In this document: piece by piece, positions 57,991 through 64,000 of the stretch
Numbering within the stretch: the first letter of the stretch is position 1
Layout of the letters: the number at the start of each line of letters is the position of its first letter
Origin: Arenicola marina
Taxonomy: Eukaryota; Annelida; Polychaeta; Arenicolidae
Assembly (NCBI GenBank): GCA_964019135.1
Contig: OZ025265.1
Coordinates: forward strand, 22,419,143-22,483,142
DNA length: 64,000 nucleotides
Direction of reading: 5' to 3'
Made by a program: the position numbers and the translations under genes
The notes under the pieces: model-generated
What the model saw: only the letters and a program-made list of their open reading frames with translations
Told to the model about the DNA's origin: nothing
The model's database searches: none

Positions 57991-60900
57991 CGCCGTTCCG
58001 CTGGTGTAGTAGACGAACTGAAATACGACCGTGCATTAGCCACTAGAGAAAATATACTTTTTTATGGTGTTTGTGAGTGATATTTGCCATAGCTTGGCCT
58101 ATTGGCAAGCATACCTGGACAGGCACACACACAGGTTCAGGTTACGCCTCATAGGGCTATACAGTTCTCGCGATCGGGCCGCGAGACTTCAGTCTTGGGG
58201 GCAAATAAACACACGTGCTCCATGTTGAATTATAGGCCCCTATAAGTCAATTGCTTTCCAGGTTTATTCTAAAGACTTGGAAGGTATACGTTAAATATTT
58301 GGAGGCGATGAAGCGCAGAACTTTTGGAATATACAAGGAAAAATCTCCTCTTCAAAACACGCGAAAGCTAAAAATAGCGTTGTAAATTTGGCCCTGCACC
58401 CGGGCTTTTGCGAGTTCTCCAAACAGCGACTGACGTCACAGAGTTTCACGTGCCTCCGCGGTAACAAAAATGGCGAGAGCAAGTGATCGACTTAACCATT
58501 CCGCCGTAAAAATGTGCCGTGCATGGAGTAACAACACACCGATGCGTTATTAGATCACATGGTAAAGGTAAAATAAGACCAGTTGGATGTTTTCGTATCA
58601 CTTTTGGATCACGAAAAGACCAAGCTTCATCATTCATTGTAAGTTTTCTGTTTGAAGCGTTGCGCCAACGTTGACACCGGAGAGAATCCGTGTGACATCA
58701 TAATGCCTCGTTTTCGTAGGATATACAAAAAACGTTAGTTTCTCACCCGTGTTGTCCCATCGTAACAAATATTCGTCATTGTGATGGCGAAAACGAATGA
58801 AAAATACGTCGTCTATCCGTTTTGTGCAGCTATATTTCTTAAATATTCTTAGTCATATCGCTAGGCCTTCCGCAATGGACCCACCACTCGGCTCTTGCGC
58901 AAATAGTCTGGTTCCCAATCTCTCTCTTTGCGTAACATACACGTCACCCCTACGTCACAGATAGTCAGGATACCAGTGTGCGCAGTGATTCTAAACTCGT
59001 TCCAAACACGTGCTTCGTTTGTTTGTCCCCAAAATGAGTAAACCGGAATTGTAGGCGAACGAGAGATTATAGCCCTATTGGCTTTCCCGCTGGACTGAAC
59101 CTGTCATAGCGCACGCAGCTCCTCAACGATGGCCAGTGTGCCTCAGATGCAAGAAATTAAAGTCAGACGTTATGATTACTTTACTCCCAATGTTCAGCAT
59201 CCAACGGTGAATGTCTGACGTTGCACACGGTATCCTCGTTAAATAAATATATTTAAACCAATTGCGCATGAGCACCAACGTCAAAACAACACCATTCGCG
59301 TGGTGGCGCTTCGTACACCGAGCCATTGACACGCGATAAGCGAAACGCCACCTGGCGAAAGCCGCTGGTGAAGAATGACAAAATACAAAATGGCGCGATC
59401 AATGACAAGAAATTCTAATATTAACAAACTTCAAAAGAACGCGATCTTTTGGTTCATTTTTTCGATAAATATGAACTTTATGTATCATAGTACAACATTA
59501 CAAGGGTTTTATGCATCGTATACCCTTAAGAACACTTAGTCGCCCACGCAAACAAACCATACACCAGCCCCTTAATACAATGTACTTAATACATTGCTGG
59601 ATTCGGGGGGGGGGGGGGGGAGGTTCCGCGGTAAAGCCCCCATTTTTCCGTGCCAAACCCGCTAGGAACGGGTATTTTCCTGCAGCCCGCTATGCAGAAC
59701 GCACATATTCAGAGAAGCCCCTTCGCACCCCCCCCCCTCTGTCGTCGCAAGTTTTACAATATCCGCTCTATATTTTTCATAATGAATGTTCGCTCTCTGC
59801 GGCATCAAGGCATCAACCTGGTGAACATAATTTATTTCTCAAGAGTTTCTCAACATAGGGCCTACACATATACATATACAAATGTAATACATGCAGTGAT
59901 TTAACATCAAAGTCGTGACGAAACATCTGCAGATCTCCAACAGCGACATTTTAAGTTCTCGCTGACATGAAAAACAACGTGAACGCCGGTGTGAAGTACA
60001 TGTTGCCATGGTTACGTACAGTGTACCAAGCAGGAATCCACGTTTCTCAAAACAACAGCAAAAAGCAAAGGAACATTAGAATAGGTGAAGTGAATCCAAG
60101 GGGGGGGGGGGGAGGGGGGGGCACCGCATATAGTTAGGTATGTACTGATGTGCCGCCCAATGACAACTTTTTTCCTCTTTTTTTTTCTCTGAATCCCCGA
60201 AGCAGAAATCAATAATTTGTCTCGATGTGCCTACCCCTCCAAATTCTTTCTACGGCAAGGGGCGGCACACCCCCACCACTGTAGATAATGTAGTGCCGAT
60301 CCCCCCTCTCCCCCCAAGAGTGAATCATTTTTACTTCACACGCGTAGACAAGGAAGAAAACAAATTCTTCTCCAGTGACCTGAAGGTCCGTTGTGCACCC
60401 TATGTTGGCACTTCGCAAGGTTTGCTACATGCTACTATTGTGGGCTGAAATAAACCAAGACATCGCCATTTTAATGAACTTCTTAATTATATTATATGAG
60501 GTTAAATAGGCTTTTCTGAAACTCTATTATACGTTAATTTTGGCAATTTCCATCATGGCTTTGGCTTAAGGTAAGCAACCCATAATAAGTCTGCGATTTG
60601 GAGCAGACCTCGGTAAACATCGGCAAACATCGGCGGGCGGTAGCCCTGAGATTTTATACAGTCTTAATGAAACAAAGCAGGAATAAAACACAGCAAAAGA
60701 AGTGGTGATATGTACAGCTTAAAAAACTAATAACACGGCCGCGAAAACCCTACTTAAAGCATGCATGCCGGCATGGGCCACATCTGAAGGGATATATGGC
60801 TGATCCATCATAAAGTCATGTGGGTATCTAGCTTTGTAGCATGGTATGACCTAAGTAGTGCAAAAATAACCTTTTCTTGATTCATCTAGTGGGACCAGCA

Positions 60901-61442
60901 TCTGAATCAATATTTTGGTCGCAATTTGTTTATGTTAGTTTATTGATTTGTACAATGTTGACAGAACATTCGTATTGAGCATGCCGATTATTTCTTTTCG
61001 TTCTGGGATCGATTACGACGGATACAATATCTACAGTTTCTATTTGTGATACAGTGTGGCGACATCTGGAGACAGGAAGTACGACAGCCAAGTCTGGAAT
61101 TACGCAGCGTTGCGCCCCTCAATGCCCCAAATTAGCCACACGAAACGTACTAGATCCAATACTAATGATTCCGTGGCAACAAATATGTCATTAATCGAGG
61201 GACACCACCACACTGGGTCGATGCTCTAACGAGAAGGAACGGCTGCATCTGCGTCAGTTACCAAGGAAACAGACACAAGATCAAACCCGCCGTTGTGTTA
61301 CCCGCAAACTGGGAACATTTTTCTTTTCGTTAGACTTACTTATGCAGCAATTTTCGCCTAAAAAAGATTATGGACTTTTAGACTGTTTTACTTTACTAAT
61401 AATTTGAAAATATATTTACATTCTCATATCTATGTCTATGTT
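57991..61442. other. no gene recognised
   Basis: Long G runs near 59606 and 60100, a C run near 59730. GGGGCGGCACACCCCCACCA at about 60259 resembles a segment near 53719 (a minor dispersed repeat). No exon-like segment found. Confidence 0.6.
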
Positions 61443-61908
61443 TATCGTCCGTGTCATCGTCCGTGTCATCGACTGACATATCGACGTCATTTATCGTCCG
61501 TGTCATCGACTGACATATGGACGTCATTTATCGTCGGTGGCATCGTCCGTGTCATCGGCTGACATATCGACGTCATTCATCGTCTGTGTCATCGACGGAC
61601 GTATCGACGTCATTTATCGTCCGTGCCATCGACTGACATATCGACGTCATTTATCGTCCGTGTCATCGACTGACATATGGACGTCAGTTATCGCCCGTGT
61701 CATCGACTGACATATCGACGTCCTTTATCGTCCGTGCCATCGACTGACATATGGACGTCAGTTATCGTCCGTGTCATCGACTGACATATCGACGTCATTT
61801 ATCGTCCGTGTCATCGACTGACATATCGACGTCAGTTATCGTCCGTGTCATCGACTGACATATCGACGTCATTCATCGTCCGTGTCATCGTCTGACATAT
61901 CGACGTCA
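61443..61908. repeat. 37-bp minisatellite at the 3' end of IkB copy B (about 12 units)
   Basis: The 37-bp unit seen as about 3 copies in paralogue A is expanded here to about 12, with variants such as GACTGACATATGGACGTCA. It begins inside the last coding codons and runs about 430 bp past the stop. Homology between the two gene copies ends in this array, which is therefore the visible duplication boundary. Confidence 0.9.
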
Positions 61909-63356
61909 TCGGTGTAGGTACCCAGATTGGCCCCTAGGTGTCTCAGCAGGTCTGCCACGCGGTCGTGGCCACAGATCTGGGCCGCTCGCCGTGGAGTCAC
62001 ACCTGAGTAGTCTGGAACGTTGAGATCCAGCTTGATCCACCTTCTGGATCTGATGAGGAACATGAGGAGTTCCATATCACGGCTTACTACAGCCAGGTAA
62101 AGGATCGTCCGGCCGCTTCGGGAGTCCCCCTCGTTGACGTCATATCCGACGGAATCGCCAAGTAGATGGCGCACCACGGCGTAATGACGCCAGGCCGCCG
62201 CTAGGTGGAGACACGAGAGGCCGTCGTAATTCAAAATGCCGCCATCTTGGGGGATATTACGGACTGGGAGAGTGTATCGAATCTGTCCCACTTCTGAACG
62301 GCGCACTGGTCGCGTCAGAGCGACCGCGCATTCAAAGTCCCCCAAGCGGCATGCCCAGTGCAGTGGCGTGTTGCCATGGCGATCTACCACTTCGACGCTG
62401 GCGCCCTTAGCAACCAACAGTCTCACTAAGTTTGGTTGGTGGGTCAGGACAGCTAAGTGCAACGGCGTCTGCATTCGCAAATTTTGTCTGTCCAACCATC
62501 TGGATTCGTCCGTTAGACGGAGAATGCGCTCTATGGCGTCTACGTTGTCATTGACCACCGCCAGGTGGAGATTGTTGTCGCCATCCTCGTCACGGCCATA
62601 TATGGTTGTCGGGTACATCTCTAACTCTCTGTACAAAACGGGTTGCCGCATGGCAGAGAGGCTAACGTTGAAGCGTACTTCGTTAGAAGCGTCAGTAATT
62701 TTTTGCCAAGCCGCGCGAGGAGTTGGGTTCATATCTTCTAATGGCATATCCTGGGTTTCACAGGGTAGAGCGGAGTTGGAGTCCCTTCCAGGCTGAAAAC
62801 ATGCGGTCTGACTTACACTGCCAGGAAGGTTGCTCGGGTAGGAATGGTAGCCATCGTGCAATGTCAAAGTCGCGACGCCGTATGCGAGGCATCCGACTGC
62901 GGGGTTCTGTGCGCGAGAATCAGAATCCGAATCAGAATCAGAGTCCGCCATTCTTATCACGTGATGACCACCCGCGTCCCGCAAGGTGTCGCTGCACGTC
63001 ACGTGTCGCGGCGTCTCAGTCATTGTGGAACGGGTCGCAACGTATCCGGAGTGCACAATCCTTCCTGGATCAGCGCTGAAGTCCGGATCAGCCCTGAAGC
63101 CCGGATCAGCGCTGAAGCCCGGATCAGCGCTGAAGCCCGGATCAGCGCTGAAGCCCGGATCAGCCCTGAAGCCCGGATCAGCGCTGAAGTCCGGATCAGC
63201 CCTGAAGCTCGGATCAGCGCTGAAGCCCGAAGCGTCGTGGTAGGGACAGAAATAATGTTCCACATTCTCCTCCATATAGGTCGCCACGTCCGGTGAATCA
63301 GCGGCAATTTTGTTCCTGTCAGACGCCGAAAATCGTCTTCTTTTGGGATTAGACAT
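61869..63356 (-). CDS. IkB/Cactus-like NF-kB inhibitor, copy B
   Basis: Predicted 495-residue paralogue of the gene at 26809-28245, roughly 95% identical by eye, with the same basic N-terminus (PKRRRF), DSDSDSDSDS run, six ankyrin repeats and DDTDDE tail. It would act as a cytoplasmic inhibitor of Rel/NF-kB. It differs mainly by nine instead of seven hexapeptide repeats, by short indels before the ankyrin domain, and by scattered substitutions (CGHDRVAD for CGLYRVAD in the last ankyrin repeat). The frame is intact, so it is probably functional. The start was chosen as for copy A: acceptor TTTACAG just upstream, donor GTAAGT at 63856. The homology continues to the window edge. Confidence 0.9.
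   Translation of the reverse strand: MSNPKRRRFSASDRNKIAADSPDVATYMEENVEHYFCPYHDASGFSADPSFRADPDFSADPGFRADPGFSADPGFSADPGFSADPGFRADPDFSADPGRIVHSGYVATRSTMTETPRHVTCSDTLRDAGGHHVIRMADSDSDSDSDSRAQNPAVGCLAYGVATLTLHDGYHSYPSNLPGSVSQTACFQPGRDSNSALPCETQDMPLEDMNPTPRAAWQKITDASNEVRFNVSLSAMRQPVLYRELEMYPTTIYGRDEDGDNNLHLAVVNDNVDAIERILRLTDESRWLDRQNLRMQTPLHLAVLTHQPNLVRLLVAKGASVEVVDRHGNTPLHWACRLGDFECAVALTRPVRRSEVGQIRYTLPVRNIPQDGGILNYDGLSCLHLAAAWRHYAVVRHLLGDSVGYDVNEGDSRSGRTILYLAVVSRDMELLMFLIRSRRWIKLDLNVPDYSGVTPRRAAQICGHDRVADLLRHLGANLGTYTDDVDMSDDDTDDE
63064..63231. repeat. 18-bp coding minisatellite in IkB copy B
   Basis: Nine in-frame units of the same hexapeptide-coding repeat as in copy A, with G replaced by D or S in some units (DFSADP, SFRADP). 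Copy number differs from copy A while the rest of the protein is nearly identical. Confidence 0.9.
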
Positions 63357-63363
63357 GGTGAAA

Positions 63364-63856
63364 CTGTAAATAAAATACAATTCTGGAATATTCGGCAAAA
63401 ACAAAATTGGTGCATTTGTTAAGTAATGCTTAAATTCTGAATGCAATGACACATACAATTGAATTTTTTTTTTTTATTATTATAGAATTTCGATATAACG
63501 TAAATACCCGAAGAAATTAGGGAAACGAAAGCCAACTTGTCAACGCAATTGCTTAAACCATGACATTAATGCGATTTAGATATTCTTATTTGTGGACCAG
63601 TATTTGATATTACGTGGCACGATAAAATCCCCCAAGTTATCGCTCACACAAGAAAGATTATATCCCTATTATATATGCTTGACCCACGCATATACGCTTG
63701 AGCGATAATAGGGATCATGTCAGAAAGTGCTGGATCACCGCAAATCGAAACCTTAGGCCAGCGTTTGATATTGATATAGTTTATGGCTATCCATGAATGC
63801 CTGATCATATATTGCAGTGAGCGCACAGTACGGCTGATAAACATATCATTACTTAC
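63364..63856 (-). other. 5'-UTR intron of IkB copy B
   Basis: A 493-bp intron with donor GTAAGT and acceptor TTTACAG on the minus strand, matching the intron of copy A almost base for base. The non-coding first exon starts at 63857 and extends upstream to an unknown limit near or past the window end. Confidence 0.6.
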
Positions 63857-64000
63857 CCAAGGCGTGCTTCCAATGGACATAAACTGCACCCCAATGACAG
63901 ACTGCAGAATTTCCGCCTGCAGTATCTTCCTGGGAAGACAACCATACAATATATCAATAGTATTGTGAGCTCCGCACATATTATGGCTTTAAGGAGCGCC

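Overview
This is animal nuclear DNA, most likely from a marine invertebrate. The evidence is spliced genes with GT-AG introns, a Cactus/IkB-type NF-kB inhibitor, an animal 4-coumarate-CoA-ligase-like gene, remnants of at least two LINE lineages, tRNA-derived SINEs, MITEs, degenerate TTAGGG-type repeats and an exceptional load of minisatellites. A lancelet, mollusc, brachiopod or hemichordate would all fit. I cannot fix the species from the sequence, and no retrovirus-like or Polinton-like element was recognised.

Layout. 1-3.6 kb: gene-poor DNA with a SINE-like fragment and a MITE-like inverted-repeat pair. 3.67-11.66 kb: two giant arrays, a 24-bp purine-rich one (about 4.4 kb) and a 32-bp pyrimidine-rich one (about 2.3 kb). 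The very long reading frames in them are by-products of repeat composition. 11.7-26.1 kb: no gene recognised; further arrays (35, 43 and 28 bp units) and an L1/Tx1-like LINE remnant. 26.8-28.9 kb: IkB-like gene copy A (minus strand) with a non-coding first exon and an upstream kB site. 29-37.5 kb: repeats only, including a 5+5 head-to-head satellite palindrome, nested MITE/SINE insertions, interstitial telomere-like DNA and a 33-bp array. 39.8-52.1 kb: a ten-exon 4CL-like acyl-CoA ligase gene (minus strand) ending in the peroxisomal signal SKL. A broken antisense LINE sits in its intron 7, and introns 2, 4 and 5 hold minisatellites. 52.2-61.4 kb: no gene recognised; one intact-looking SINE and MITEs. 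61.4-64 kb: IkB-like gene copy B, a recent duplicate of copy A that runs off the window.

The two gene types have no evident shared pathway. The IkB copies would retain Rel/NF-kB factors in the cytoplasm. The ligase would activate a carboxylic acid as its CoA thioester in peroxisomes. The most interesting features are non-coding: the symmetrical satellite palindrome, minisatellites grown from a stop codon or abutting splice sites, and nuclear-receptor-type sites at the ligase start codon and beside its exon 2 donor.
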